Source of the DNA: a virus
Length of the DNA: 41,791 nt
Virus record (IMG/VR): IMGVR_UViG_3300031658_000026
Span: 1-41,791 of that record
Direction: 5' to 3' (one strand)
A program made the position numbers and the translations under genes. Below, one piece after another: positions 22,184 to 31,004 of the stretch (positions are counted from its first letter, which is position 1; each line of letters begins with the position of its first letter). The notes beneath the pieces were generated by a model. That model worked only from the letters and a program-made list of their open reading frames with translations, ran no database searches and was not told the DNA's origin.

Positions 22184-23992
22184 ATGTCAAACGAATTTAA
22201 CATCAAGCAGTTTTTAGCCGAGTCTAGTACAATAACAGAAAATCCAATACTAACAATAGCAGCAGGTGCAGCAGGTGCCATGATAGGCAATGCGCTATCT
22301 GGAGATAATGAAGTAGAAGAGCAAGCAACATTGTCACCGCCTGTACTTGGAAAAGGTTCACGTTGTGTTGTCAAAGATCACGTTAAGAAATACGGCGGTG
22401 CAACTGGTAAAGTTATTTGCCCAATGGGAGATAATTATCTTGTCAAGATTGCCGGGCGCAGAGCAGCCGAAGTTGAATTCTTAGAAGACGAACTCACAGC
22501 AAGCATGGATGAAAACTTCTCGGGTGCTTTTGCATCGGCTCCTGTAGCAGAAGGTTCAGCAGAAGAAACAATGGTATGTAAAGACTGTGGTGATGAAATG
22601 CACAAGCCCACATCAGATTGCAAACACGATTGTGATGATGAAAGCGGTAGCTGGTGGATGCCAAAATCCGAATCAAGCTACAATGAAGAATATAACGATT
22701 ATATGAAAGTGCATGGCACTAGCCAAACCGAAAGTGACTTAGCAGAAGCAGTTGCTATAGACGAAGTATATTCGGACGACGATGAAGAATTTAAAGGAAA
22801 AGGCGAAGAAGATTTAGGTGATATGGGCATAGATACTACTATTATGCCAGGCGACTCAGTTAGTGTTTCCAAAGAACTTGGAAATGAAGCGACAGTAATT
22901 GCGCAACGTGCAGGTTACATTGTTGTCAAGTTACCAGCAGGCGGCATGAAATTACTAAAAGACGGTGAATGGTGGGTAGATGATGCCAAAGACATGGAAT
23001 CAAACGAATACGCAGATATTGATTATGATGATTCTGAACCAGAAGAATTACAGTTCGAAGCCAAGAAGAAAGGCGACAACACATATAGTGTACATGATGG
23101 CAAGAATGTTATTAAGACTGGAATAACACGCGCCGCTGCAATTAAAATGGCAAAAGAAAAAGGATTGGAATACGGTTCAGCAGCACATGTACAAGACAAG
23201 TTAAATGAAACCACTAGTGTAACAGATTACAATCCTAAGTCTCCAGACGGAACACGTACAGAAATACTCGCTAAGATACGAAAAGCCGACAAGGCCGGCG
23301 ATGCAAATGAAGTAAGCAGATTAAAAACAGCAGCACAACAGGCTGGTGCAACTCAAAAGGAAATGGCTTCAGAAGGACGTTTTGGTAATGATGAAGGGCA
23401 GCCTCATATGAAACACATAAACAGAAAACGAGAAATGGACCAAGAGCTCAAAGGTGAACTAGGCCATCGCGAACCAACAGATGCTGAAATGGATGCCGCA
23501 GCAGAAAGAAATAAAAAGAACCCTCCATTTGCCAAGAACACAAATGAAACCGACGACAATGAGTCCGATTCATACACTGCCGGTTACAATGATGGCAAAG
23601 GCAATGACAACCAAGCACCAGAGTTTAAAACACATTGGGGACCAGGCGGCGATGACTATCAACGTGGTTACGCAGATGCAGCGAAAGATCACGCAGACTT
23701 ACGCCGTAATGCAGGGTTAAATGAAATTGAAACTGCTACTGATAAGTTGGACAAGGATCGTGCTCCAGGCGAAAGTACAACTCCAACAGCTCCAACAACT
23801 CCAACAACTCCAATGACAGATTCAGCTGCAACCCAACTTGCAACTAAGAACACAATAACTGACATGGTTGCAAATGACAAAGACACACAAGATGCAATTA
23901 AGTTGGCGATTAACCCTGAGGGCGACAAAGAAACAAAATTAGATGACCGACAGTTGGCATCTCTACAGAAGTTGGCCGGGTTGATCGCATAA
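22184..23992 (+). CDS. large acidic, low-complexity late protein, possible internal virion protein
   Basis: This 602-residue protein is very acidic and largely disordered. It starts MSNEFNIKQFLAESS, where FLAE could be a prohead-protease (I/L-x-E) site like T4 capsid-targeting sequences. A Gly/Ala stretch follows (TIAAGAAGAMIGNALSG). It has two small beta modules that resemble each other: one near residue 48 (GSRCVVKDHVKKYGGATGKVI) and one near 225 (GDSVSVSKELGNEATVIAQ). A four-Cys cluster CKDCGD...CKHDC near 130 may bind zinc. Near the C-terminus there are a YTAGYNDGKGNDN/YQRGYADAAKD repeat and a TTPTAPTTPTTP linker. I start at 22184 (late promoter plus CAGGA). No function is known. Confidence 0.6.
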   Translation: MSNEFNIKQFLAESSTITENPILTIAAGAAGAMIGNALSGDNEVEEQATLSPPVLGKGSRCVVKDHVKKYGGATGKVICPMGDNYLVKIAGRRAAEVEFLEDELTASMDENFSGAFASAPVAEGSAEETMVCKDCGDEMHKPTSDCKHDCDDESGSWWMPKSESSYNEEYNDYMKVHGTSQTESDLAEAVAIDEVYSDDDEEFKGKGEEDLGDMGIDTTIMPGDSVSVSKELGNEATVIAQRAGYIVVKLPAGGMKLLKDGEWWVDDAKDMESNEYADIDYDDSEPEELQFEAKKKGDNTYSVHDGKNVIKTGITRAAAIKMAKEKGLEYGSAAHVQDKLNETTSVTDYNPKSPDGTRTEILAKIRKADKAGDANEVSRLKTAAQQAGATQKEMASEGRFGNDEGQPHMKHINRKREMDQELKGELGHREPTDAEMDAAAERNKKNPPFAKNTNETDDNESDSYTAGYNDGKGNDNQAPEFKTHWGPGGDDYQRGYADAAKDHADLRRNAGLNEIETATDKLDKDRAPGESTTPTAPTTPTTPMTDSAATQLATKNTITDMVANDKDTQDAIKLAINPEGDKETKLDDRQLASLQKLAGLIA

Positions 23993-24150
23993 TGAGATCA
24001 AATGAATTCATAAAAGAAGAAAGTTACCAGATAGCCAACGAGTCAACTGATCCATTGAATGCTACAGTCTATGAAGTTACTGAAGTGTCAAACATAAAAA
24101 ACCAACCAGCAGAGTGCATTGAAGAACTTGGCGATTTAGAGACGAAGTAA
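23992..24150 (+). CDS. small protein with capsid-targeting-like N-terminus
   Basis: This 52-residue frame overlaps the upstream stop by one base (TAATG) and its own TAA overlaps the next ATG, so it is tightly coupled. It begins MRSNEFIKEESYQ, very like T4 IPIII MKTYQEFIAEA, with IKE fitting the prohead-protease site. The remainder is acidic. It is probably a packaged small protein or a relative of the 22184 N-terminus. Confidence 0.55.
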   Translation: MRSNEFIKEESYQIANESTDPLNATVYEVTEVSNIKNQPAECIEELGDLETK

Positions 24151-24347
24151 TGGATGAGTTAGAACTTTTAAAGAGAAATCTTAAATCGTTAACTCAACCA
24201 GTCGACTTTGTGCCAGAACTTGGACAAAGTGGACGCATAGGCGGTATGATGATGGCAGATCGTGTGCCACCGCCAAGAAAGAAAATAGTAGAAAGACAAC
24301 AACTAATCGAAGAGAAAATCAATGGCGAAAGCATTATCTGGGTATAA
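24150..24347 (+). CDS. hypothetical small protein
   Basis: This 65-residue protein has an N-terminal helix (DELELLKRNLKSL), a Gly/Met-rich turn (GRIGGMMMADRVPPPRKK) and a basic C-terminal helix. It is coupled to the upstream gene by TAATG and overlaps the following SGNH gene by 26 bases. No function is recognised. Confidence 0.55.
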   Translation: MDELELLKRNLKSLTQPVDFVPELGQSGRIGGMMMADRVPPPRKKIVERQQLIEEKINGESIIWV

Positions 24348-25023
24348 ACCAAATATAACTGCTTACTGGGAAGGTACAGACACTCAAGAAGCATTCCAAA
24401 AAAACTGGCAAAAACGGCAAGCTGCGCTAACAACGGCAGGATACACAAACAACACTACAATCGAATACAAATCAGATCGTTTGGGTTTTAGAAATCCCAA
24501 GGACATTACCATAAACGATTCTGTACTAGCACTAGGCTGTAGTATTACATTTGGCACTGGCTTGCACAGAACGGAAACTTGGCCGCATCTATTATCAGAA
24601 CAATTAAGCATTTCTGTGTACAACGCAGGTGTTGGCGGTGGATCAAATGATCGCAATTTCCGCATGTTGGATGCCTTATTGGGCACGCATAAACCTAAAG
24701 CTGTAATGTTGCTAGCCACATACGCACACCGATATGAACAGTATGATTACAAGTCTAATGAACACGTTACATTCTACGCACAACATCACGACGATCGGTG
24801 GTTGTCAGACGAGACACATAGTCTATTGCATCAGAAAAAAAATATATTAGCAATGAATATGTTGTGCCATCAAAGGAACATACCGTTTATTTGTATCGAT
24901 CTAGAAAATATATCCAGTGACGGTTTTCAACAAGATGCCAGAGATCTGATTCATCCTGGAGCAGCGGACCAACAGAAGTTTGCAGAATCCTTTCGGTTAA
25001 AATATTTACAGCATTTTTGCTAA
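24322..25023 (+). CDS. SGNH-type hydrolase (paralogue A)
   Basis: This 233-residue protein has block I LALGCSITFGTGL (Ser at 74), block II NAGVGGGSNDRN (101-112), block III-like KAVMLLATYAHRYE and block V-like DLIHPG near the C-terminus (D-x2-H). Together these give the Ser-Gly-Asn-His set. It is clearly homologous to the 25331 gene, including the N-terminal 'YW...F..NW..' region. Both lie on either side of dsbA. The likely action is deacylation of a sugar, lipid or polysaccharide. No signal peptide is seen, so it acts in the cytoplasm, in the virion or after lysis. Confidence 0.7.
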   Translation: MAKALSGYKPNITAYWEGTDTQEAFQKNWQKRQAALTTAGYTNNTTIEYKSDRLGFRNPKDITINDSVLALGCSITFGTGLHRTETWPHLLSEQLSISVYNAGVGGGSNDRNFRMLDALLGTHKPKAVMLLATYAHRYEQYDYKSNEHVTFYAQHHDDRWLSDETHSLLHQKKNILAMNMLCHQRNIPFICIDLENISSDGFQQDARDLIHPGAADQQKFAESFRLKYLQHFC

Positions 25024-25075
25024 CGCTAAATATCACTACAAATACAGCACACCTACACTACAACTGGAGAAGTTG

Positions 25076-25330
25076 ATGGATCACGTTATTACAGAAGAGC
25101 AAAAAGCAAAGTTAAAGCAAATTGTCAACGAAGGTACTGCTATCATGCAGGAAATCGAAGACCTTAATGAAGGGTTAAGTGAAACCATCAAAGCAATTGC
25201 CGAAGAAATGGATATCAAGCCCACTATCCTAAAGAAAGCAATCAAAACAGCACAAAAAGGAACATTTGAAGATCAGTACGCAGATTTTGATACACTAGAA
25301 ACTATCCTGGATGCTGTTGGCAGAAAGTAA
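25076..25330 (+). CDS. dsbA: DsbA-like double-stranded DNA-binding protein
   Basis: This 84-residue helical protein resembles T4 DsbA (89), which binds DNA near late promoters and modulates late transcription. The stretch LNEGLSETIKAIAEEMDIKP, then ILKKAIKTAQKGTFEDQYAD and DTLETILDAV, lines up with the T4 layout of three helices and an acidic end. I start at ATG 25076, with GGAGA just upstream, rather than TTG 25073. GCTAAATA at 25025-25032 may be a weak late-type promoter. The stop abuts the next gene's ATG. Confidence 0.7.
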   Translation: MDHVITEEQKAKLKQIVNEGTAIMQEIEDLNEGLSETIKAIAEEMDIKPTILKKAIKTAQKGTFEDQYADFDTLETILDAVGRK

Positions 25331-26056
25331 ATGCTATCGCATCTTCCCTGTGATCATATAACATATTGGGATTTGCCAGATAGTAAACTGCTATTTGATA
25401 GCAACTGGGGGAACAAAAAAGCAAGAGCATTATTGGTCTCTAATGGTTATTATCCAGAAACAGTAATCAGCTACAGCACAGACCAATATGGCTTACGCAA
25501 TGAGCCATCTGTTGACATACACAACAGTATATTAACATTGGGTTGTAGCTTTACATTTGGCACAGGATTACATAAAAGTGACACCTGGCCTAGCTTACTG
25601 GAACAACGTACTGGCCGGTCTGTGTATAACGCAGGCTTGCCGGGCTCATCCAACGACACATCATTTAGACTCGTGGCTAATCTGGTTCCTCGGTATCAGC
25701 CATTGGCAGTTGTATTATTGAGCACATTTTCACAACGGCGTGAATTCTATGATGACAACAACAAGGCATACTACAACTATAATGAACTAACACAAGACCA
25801 TGGAGCAACTTATGTGAATACCAATCACAGTCAGAAGTTCTCAATAACAAACCACAAGGACAACAGTATTAATTATGTTAAGAACATATGTGCCATTGGG
25901 TATATATGCCAGACATATGACATTCCATTTGTATATCAGTCAGTGGATAATGTTAGTCCAATACCGCAAGATTTGGCTCGTGACCTACAGCATCCTGGTA
26001 AAAAAACACACCAAATAGTTGCCGAACAGATGCATTTATTGCTTGACAATCAGTAG
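25331..26056 (+). CDS. SGNH-type hydrolase (paralogue B)
   Basis: This 241-residue protein shares the plan and many residues of the 24322 protein: LTLGCSFTFGTGLHKSDTWP versus LALGCSITFGTGLHRTETWP, YNAGLPGSSND versus YNAGVGGGSND, and DLQHPG versus DLIHPG. The catalytic Ser, Gly, Asn and D-x2-H positions are retained, so both copies look active. They arose by duplication, with dsbA inserted between or retained. A sigma70 promoter for the next gene lies inside its 3' end. Confidence 0.7.
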   Translation: MLSHLPCDHITYWDLPDSKLLFDSNWGNKKARALLVSNGYYPETVISYSTDQYGLRNEPSVDIHNSILTLGCSFTFGTGLHKSDTWPSLLEQRTGRSVYNAGLPGSSNDTSFRLVANLVPRYQPLAVVLLSTFSQRREFYDDNNKAYYNYNELTQDHGATYVNTNHSQKFSITNHKDNSINYVKNICAIGYICQTYDIPFVYQSVDNVSPIPQDLARDLQHPGKKTHQIVAEQMHLLLDNQ

Positions 26057-26071
26057 CAATAATGTTATAAT
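26043..26071 (+). promoter_or_regulatory. consensus sigma70 promoter TTGACA-17-TATAAT
   Basis: Both boxes are perfect (26043-26048 and 26066-26071) with 17-base spacing. Only 6 bases separate the -10 box from the ATG at 26078, so transcription would start at or next to the start codon. It probably drives the membrane protein and gp43. Confidence 0.85.
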
Positions 26072-26077
26072 ACGCTT

Positions 26078-26368
26078 ATGAAATTTACTAAAGACATAAT
26101 TGCGATGTGGAAACATAGTTATCGCACAGATAAACTTGTATTCTGGATCGGTGCTACCGGTACAGTTGCTTCTATAATTGCTTCTGTAATATTAAACATT
26201 ACAATACACAATCCTTGGATGTGGACTGTACTAATTTTCTATACATATGGCAGCATTGCGCTGGGATATACATCGTATCTACTGCGAGACAGCTGGATGG
26301 TTGTTCTTATGACATGGTACACATTTATCAATACAGTAGGAATGGTGTCTTTAGCAATAGGCAAATAA
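26078..26368 (+). CDS. small multi-pass membrane protein
   Basis: This 96-residue protein has three predicted transmembrane helices (about 22-42, 48-66 and 72-93) and a basic N-terminus. It is transcribed from a perfect early promoter with no leader and precedes the DNA polymerase gene. The function is unknown. Early expression suggests host-membrane remodelling or superinfection exclusion, but there is no motif to support either. Confidence 0.7.
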   Translation: MKFTKDIIAMWKHSYRTDKLVFWIGATGTVASIIASVILNITIHNPWMWTVLIFYTYGSIALGYTSYLLRDSWMVVLMTWYTFINTVGMVSLAIGK

Positions 26369-26392
26369 CAACAACAGATCAGAGGATATTAG

Positions 26393-29239
26393 ATGTCGTA
26401 CGTCGACGCGCTGCACGAAAAAGATATAATAAGAGTAGTAGAACGAAAAAATGGCAAACGTATATACCAAGTTTATCCTGCTGACTATACGTTTTATTTT
26501 GATGATCCAAATGGAAAATATCGTACAGTGTACGATACGCCTGTCAGTAAATTCACAGCCAAAAGCAAACAACAGTTTATCAAAGAAGTTAAGATCATGA
26601 ATGGCAGAGTATGGGAAAGTGATATTAAACAGGTTAACAGGTGCCTTGAAACACATTACTCTGGCGACGTGGCTCCTGACCTGCATGTATGCTTTTTTGA
26701 CATCGAGGTTAACTTTGATACTGAACGAGGATTTGCTCCTCCAGAAGACCCATTCAATTACATTACTGCGATTACTGTGTACCTGCAATGGCTAGATCAA
26801 CTGATAACATTGGCAATTCCTCCACCGGCTATGTCCATGGAAGTGGCCAATCGTGTAGCAGATAAATTTGAAAATACCATCATGTTTGCAAAAGAAGCAG
26901 ACATGCTATCTACATTTTTAGATCTATTAGAAGACTCCGATATCATATCTGGTTGGAACAGTGAGGGCTTTGATATTCCATATACAGTTAACCGTATTGC
27001 CAGAGTGTTGAGCAAGGAAGACAATCGCAAATGGTGCTTGTGGAATGAGAAACCCAAGAAGCGCATGTTTGAAAGATATGGACAGGAATCATCAACATTT
27101 GATCTCAAGGGCCGAGTGCATTTGGATTATATGCAACTGTATCGCAAGTACACATACCACGAAATGCATTCATATGCACTAGATGCAATTGGCGCACACG
27201 AAGTAAATGACACCAAGATAGCATATGAAGGAACACTGGATCAGTTGTATAAAGAAGACTTTGAAAAGTTCATCGCGTACAATAGGCAGGACACTTATTT
27301 ACTACACAAGCTGGATAAGAAACTAGATTTCATATCACTTGCTAATTCCATAGCACATGAAAATACAGAATTATTACCAAAAACAATGGGAGCGGTTGCA
27401 GTTACAGAGCAAGGTATTATTAACGAATCACATAAACTCGGCCTTATTGTACCTAACAAAACAAGAGTACAAGAGACTGAATTTAGTCAGGCAGCAGGTG
27501 CTTATGTGGCTTATCCTAAGGTCGGTGTACACCAATGGATTGGCTCAATTGATATAAACTCACTGTACCCATCTGTATTACGGGCGTTGAATATGGCGCC
27601 AGAAACAATTATCGGTCAACTACGACAGACAGACACTAACGCAATGATACACGCACACATGGCATCTTCCAAGAAGGCTACCTTTTCCAGTGCATGGGAA
27701 GGACTATTTGCTAGTTTAGAATATAGTTACGTTATGGACCGGCGACCAGACACTAACGTAACCATTGACTGGGAAGGAGGGGAAAGCAATGAAATGTCCG
27801 GTAAGGATGCATATAACTTGATCTTTGAAAACGGCATGCCCTGGATAATGAGTGCTAATGGAACTATATTTACATATGAAAGGAAAGGCATTATTCCCGG
27901 ACTACTGGAAAAATGGTATGCTGATCGTAAGGTTATGCAGAAGTGTAAGGGTAGGTTTTATGATCTGTCACATCACATTGTGTTGCCCAACACAATGAAA
28001 GATCTGCAATTAACACAGGGCACAGAGCCGTTGCGTGAACTGGACTTTGATACATTGTTTGAAGCGTTTGAAGCAAATGACACAGCAACAGCAGAAACAT
28101 TATTATGTCGATACAATGTATCCATTGAGGATGGCAAACTGGTGCCCGATGTAGATGATATTAGACTTGCTATAAACTATTGGGATAAGTTACAGTTGGT
28201 ACGCAAGATTTCATTGAACAGTTTGTACGGCGCATTGCTTAACGAACATTGTAGATTCTTTGACCAACGACTAGGGCAGAGTACAACACTTACAGGACGA
28301 GCAATAGCACAATTTATGAGTGCGTATGTAAACGAAAGTATAACAGGAGTAAAAGACCATACTGGAGATGCTATCATATACGGGGACACAGATTCGGTTT
28401 ATTTCAGTGCATGGCCCATGATTAAAGATAACATCACAGCAAGCGGGCAGGAATTTACAGCAGACACAGCAACAGAGTTATATGACGCCATAAGCGATGC
28501 AGTAAACGAAAACTTTCCATTGTACATGGAAAAGGCATTTCATTGTCCCACAGAACTAGGAGAGATCATACAGGGTGGCCGTGAAATAACAGCATCCACT
28601 GGTTTGTTTATTACAAAGAAACGTTATGCGGCACTAGTAGTGGATCTAGAAGGAGAACGAAAGGACTGTGACGGTAAACCCGGTTATCTTAAGGCGATGG
28701 GACTAGACCTAAAGCGCAGTGACACACCGGTAATGGTACAGAATTTCTTAAAAGATATTCTAATGGACTTGCTTACAAATGTTGAACGAGAAGATATATT
28801 TGAAAAGATACGCGATTTTAAACGTACATTTGCGGCACTAGACAGTTGGACCAAAGGATCGCCTAAACGTGTTAACAAGCTCACAAAGCATACAGCAATA
28901 TATAACAAGACTGGCAAGTGTGGCGTTGGGCATGTATTGGCATCCATTAACTATAACATATTGCGCAAGGTGTACAGTGACAACAACAGTATGGAAATTA
29001 TGGATGGTCAGAAGGTAACAGTGTTGCGGCTGCGTGACAATCCAATGGGCTTTACTAGTATAGCAGTACCAGTGGACGAAGACAAAGTTCCATCATGGTT
29101 CAAGGAATTACCGTTTGATGACCATGCTATGGAAGATGCTGTTGTAGACAAGAAAATTAATAACTTGTTTGGCGTATTGAAATGGAACATTGCTGATTTT
29201 ACAGACACTCGCTCTACGTTTAGTAGTTTATTTGGATGA
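26393..29239 (+). CDS. 43: DNA polymerase gp43 (family B)
   Basis: This 948-residue protein is slightly longer than T4 gp43 (898). It has the 3'-5' exonuclease motifs CFFDIEV (Exo I, Asp103/Glu105), GWNSEGFDIPY (Exo II) and YNRQDTYLLHKLD (Exo III). Polymerase motifs are DINSLYPSV (near 387), KISLNSLYGAL (motif B, near 604), YGDTDSVY (motif C, near 662) and KKRYAALV. All catalytic acids are present, so both activities should be intact. The C-terminus is expected to bind the gp45 clamp. Between the exo and pol parts there are insertions relative to T4. AGAGGA precedes the ATG. The stop overlaps the methyltransferase start. Confidence 0.97.
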   Translation: MSYVDALHEKDIIRVVERKNGKRIYQVYPADYTFYFDDPNGKYRTVYDTPVSKFTAKSKQQFIKEVKIMNGRVWESDIKQVNRCLETHYSGDVAPDLHVCFFDIEVNFDTERGFAPPEDPFNYITAITVYLQWLDQLITLAIPPPAMSMEVANRVADKFENTIMFAKEADMLSTFLDLLEDSDIISGWNSEGFDIPYTVNRIARVLSKEDNRKWCLWNEKPKKRMFERYGQESSTFDLKGRVHLDYMQLYRKYTYHEMHSYALDAIGAHEVNDTKIAYEGTLDQLYKEDFEKFIAYNRQDTYLLHKLDKKLDFISLANSIAHENTELLPKTMGAVAVTEQGIINESHKLGLIVPNKTRVQETEFSQAAGAYVAYPKVGVHQWIGSIDINSLYPSVLRALNMAPETIIGQLRQTDTNAMIHAHMASSKKATFSSAWEGLFASLEYSYVMDRRPDTNVTIDWEGGESNEMSGKDAYNLIFENGMPWIMSANGTIFTYERKGIIPGLLEKWYADRKVMQKCKGRFYDLSHHIVLPNTMKDLQLTQGTEPLRELDFDTLFEAFEANDTATAETLLCRYNVSIEDGKLVPDVDDIRLAINYWDKLQLVRKISLNSLYGALLNEHCRFFDQRLGQSTTLTGRAIAQFMSAYVNESITGVKDHTGDAIIYGDTDSVYFSAWPMIKDNITASGQEFTADTATELYDAISDAVNENFPLYMEKAFHCPTELGEIIQGGREITASTGLFITKKRYAALVVDLEGERKDCDGKPGYLKAMGLDLKRSDTPVMVQNFLKDILMDLLTNVEREDIFEKIRDFKRTFAALDSWTKGSPKRVNKLTKHTAIYNKTGKCGVGHVLASINYNILRKVYSDNNSMEIMDGQKVTVLRLRDNPMGFTSIAVPVDEDKVPSWFKELPFDDHAMEDAVVDKKINNLFGVLKWNIADFTDTRSTFSSLFG

Positions 29240-30192
29240 GTAACAAACACTCTGAATTATTATTCTTTCGCAATGCGCTGGAAGGCGATGCGTTAGTGGA
29301 ACTGGAGCAATTGATTATTAAGAACAGTGCCAAAATGCAGAGTGTTGTTGGTACTTTTTTACCAGACAACAAGCCCAATGTATTTGGCAAGCAGTATAAC
29401 CAAGAGATGGTCGCAGTTGAACAAGGGTTAAGTAATTTATTTCAACTAAAACAAGAACAAATTGAACTTATCAACAACACCATCGCTAGTGAGATACCAG
29501 AAAAGGTTGCACTAGACAATGTGCATTTTGCGCAAACTTCCGTGTCAAGGCACACGTTAGAATATTTTAATGAATATGATGTACTACTTATTACAGAAAA
29601 AACCAAAAAGTTAGTAAAGGCGCGTATCGGATATTACATTGATTGGCGATTTCCTGGATTAGAGATTGGTCCTGGCACTGGCACATGGACAAGGGAGTTG
29701 GTCGCATCGGATCCACTATACATCATTGATTATAACAATGCTGCTCTGGAGAAAACAAAAAGTCGGTTTAATTTACAGTATCAAAAAAGGCTTCGTTGCT
29801 ATACTAACATGGGCAGTGGATTGCATACACTTCCACAGAATCAATTTGGGTTCGTGTTTAGCTGGAACACCTTTAATTACTTTCCAATGGACCTGATTAT
29901 GGAATACACAATTCAGATATATAATGTGTTACGTCCAGGTGGAGTGGCCATAGTTAGTTATAATAATGCGGAGAGACCACAATGTGCAAAACGAAACGAA
30001 GACAGGCTAATGTCTTATATAACAGCAACTATGCTAGCAGAACATCTAACATCTATAGGATTTATAGATATACGAACATATGACGAAGATTCAGCAGTAT
30101 CCTGGATTGAATTTTCGAAACCAGGCAAAAGAATATCAAGTCGTGGTGGGCAAACACTTGGTAAGATAATTTCTGCGTCCAACATTAGGTAA
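29236..30192 (+). CDS. SAM-dependent methyltransferase
   Basis: This 318-residue protein has an N-terminal helical domain (about 1-130). A class I methyltransferase core follows: motif I LEIGPGTGTW (142-151), an acidic motif II end YIIDYN, motif IV-like FGFVFSWNTFNYF and a later LRPGGVAIVSYNN (motif VI). The motif IV sequence is not the NPPY or DPPY of typical DNA N-methyltransferases, so a small-molecule, protein or other target is as likely. It lies between gp43 and gp45 and upstream of the deazaguanine genes, so a role in nucleotide or DNA modification is plausible but unproved. Its 4-base overlap with gp43 suggests coupling. Confidence 0.75.
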   Translation: MSNKHSELLFFRNALEGDALVELEQLIIKNSAKMQSVVGTFLPDNKPNVFGKQYNQEMVAVEQGLSNLFQLKQEQIELINNTIASEIPEKVALDNVHFAQTSVSRHTLEYFNEYDVLLITEKTKKLVKARIGYYIDWRFPGLEIGPGTGTWTRELVASDPLYIIDYNNAALEKTKSRFNLQYQKRLRCYTNMGSGLHTLPQNQFGFVFSWNTFNYFPMDLIMEYTIQIYNVLRPGGVAIVSYNNAERPQCAKRNEDRLMSYITATMLAEHLTSIGFIDIRTYDEDSAVSWIEFSKPGKRISSRGGQTLGKIISASNIR

Positions 30193-30239
30193 GATATTTT
30201 TAACACACAACATAAATGTATAACTATTATAACAACAAC

Positions 30240-30256
30240 TTTTCTAACGGAGAAAA
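30240..30256 (+). promoter_or_regulatory. gene 45 leader hairpin with the Shine-Dalgarno partly in the loop
   Basis: TTTTCT (30240-30245) pairs with AGAAAA (30251-30256) around AACGG. The Shine-Dalgarno CGGAGA spans loop and stem, before the ATG at 30260. Upstream, CATAAATG (30211-30218), one base off the late octamer, and TATAAC sequences are weak promoter candidates. Confidence 0.45.
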
Positions 30257-30259
30257 CAA

Positions 30260-30991
30260 ATGAGAGATCAATTGGTGGATATTGTAAACCACACACACAA
30301 ACTTGGTATTTTTGATACTATTAAAGTAATCGGCACCGACACAAACACAGTATTAGAAGCAGAAGCAGAAGATAAGTCTGTTATTATGCGAGCCGAATTT
30401 GTTACACCAATGCCTGATTTTATAGGTACGTTTGGTATGCCTGGTATTGGACAATTGTCTACATTACTCAACTTAGACGAGTACAGACAGGATGCCACCA
30501 TCACAGTGAATTCCAAAGACATGAATGGCATTGAAATGAAAACTGGTGTACGGTTTGTTAACAAAAATGCAACATTTGAAAATGATTATCGTTTTATGTC
30601 TTCTGCACTTGTTAACGAGAAGCTAAAAACATTGGAATTTAAAGAGCCTGCATACGAAGTACAGTTAGAACCCTCTATGATTAGTATTCAACGGCTGAAG
30701 CAACAGAACTTAGCTAACGCTAACGAATTGTTATTCACATCTGTTGTAGAAGATGGCAACCTGGTCTTTAACTTTGGCGATCCTAGTACAAACTCTGGCA
30801 AGTTTGTTTTTGCTGAAGCATCTGATAGCAAGTTAAACAAACGATGGGCATATCCAGTGGCGCAAGTTATGGGCATCTTGGCACTTTCCGGCGAAACAGA
30901 AATGAAATTTAGCAATGCAGGCGCATTGGTTATTACTTGTAACTCGGGTCTAATTAAATATACATTTATCTTACCAGCACAAGCGAAATAA
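30260..30991 (+). CDS. 45: sliding clamp gp45
   Basis: This 243-residue protein is close to T4 gp45 (228). It has the clamp's repeated alpha/beta style, with recognisable segments GTFGMPGIGQLSTLLNLDEY, FVNKNATFENDYRFMSS, FEVQLEPSMISIQRLKQQ-type pairs and a final strand ALVITCNSGLIKYTFILPAQ. The trimeric ring tethers gp43 to DNA. In T4 it also activates late transcription with gp33 and gp55. The many late promoters in this phage make that second role likely here too. It is separated from gp43 by a methyltransferase gene. Confidence 0.9.
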   Translation: MRDQLVDIVNHTHKLGIFDTIKVIGTDTNTVLEAEAEDKSVIMRAEFVTPMPDFIGTFGMPGIGQLSTLLNLDEYRQDATITVNSKDMNGIEMKTGVRFVNKNATFENDYRFMSSALVNEKLKTLEFKEPAYEVQLEPSMISIQRLKQQNLANANELLFTSVVEDGNLVFNFGDPSTNSGKFVFAEASDSKLNKRWAYPVAQVMGILALSGETEMKFSNAGALVITCNSGLIKYTFILPAQAK

Positions 30992-31004
30992 GGGGTAACG
31001 CAGT

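Noticed and set aside
23770-23815. Tandem ACTCCAACA repeat as a CRISPR or mobile-element repeat
   Set aside because: It encodes a Thr-Pro linker inside the 22184 protein; units are short and adjacent without spacers.
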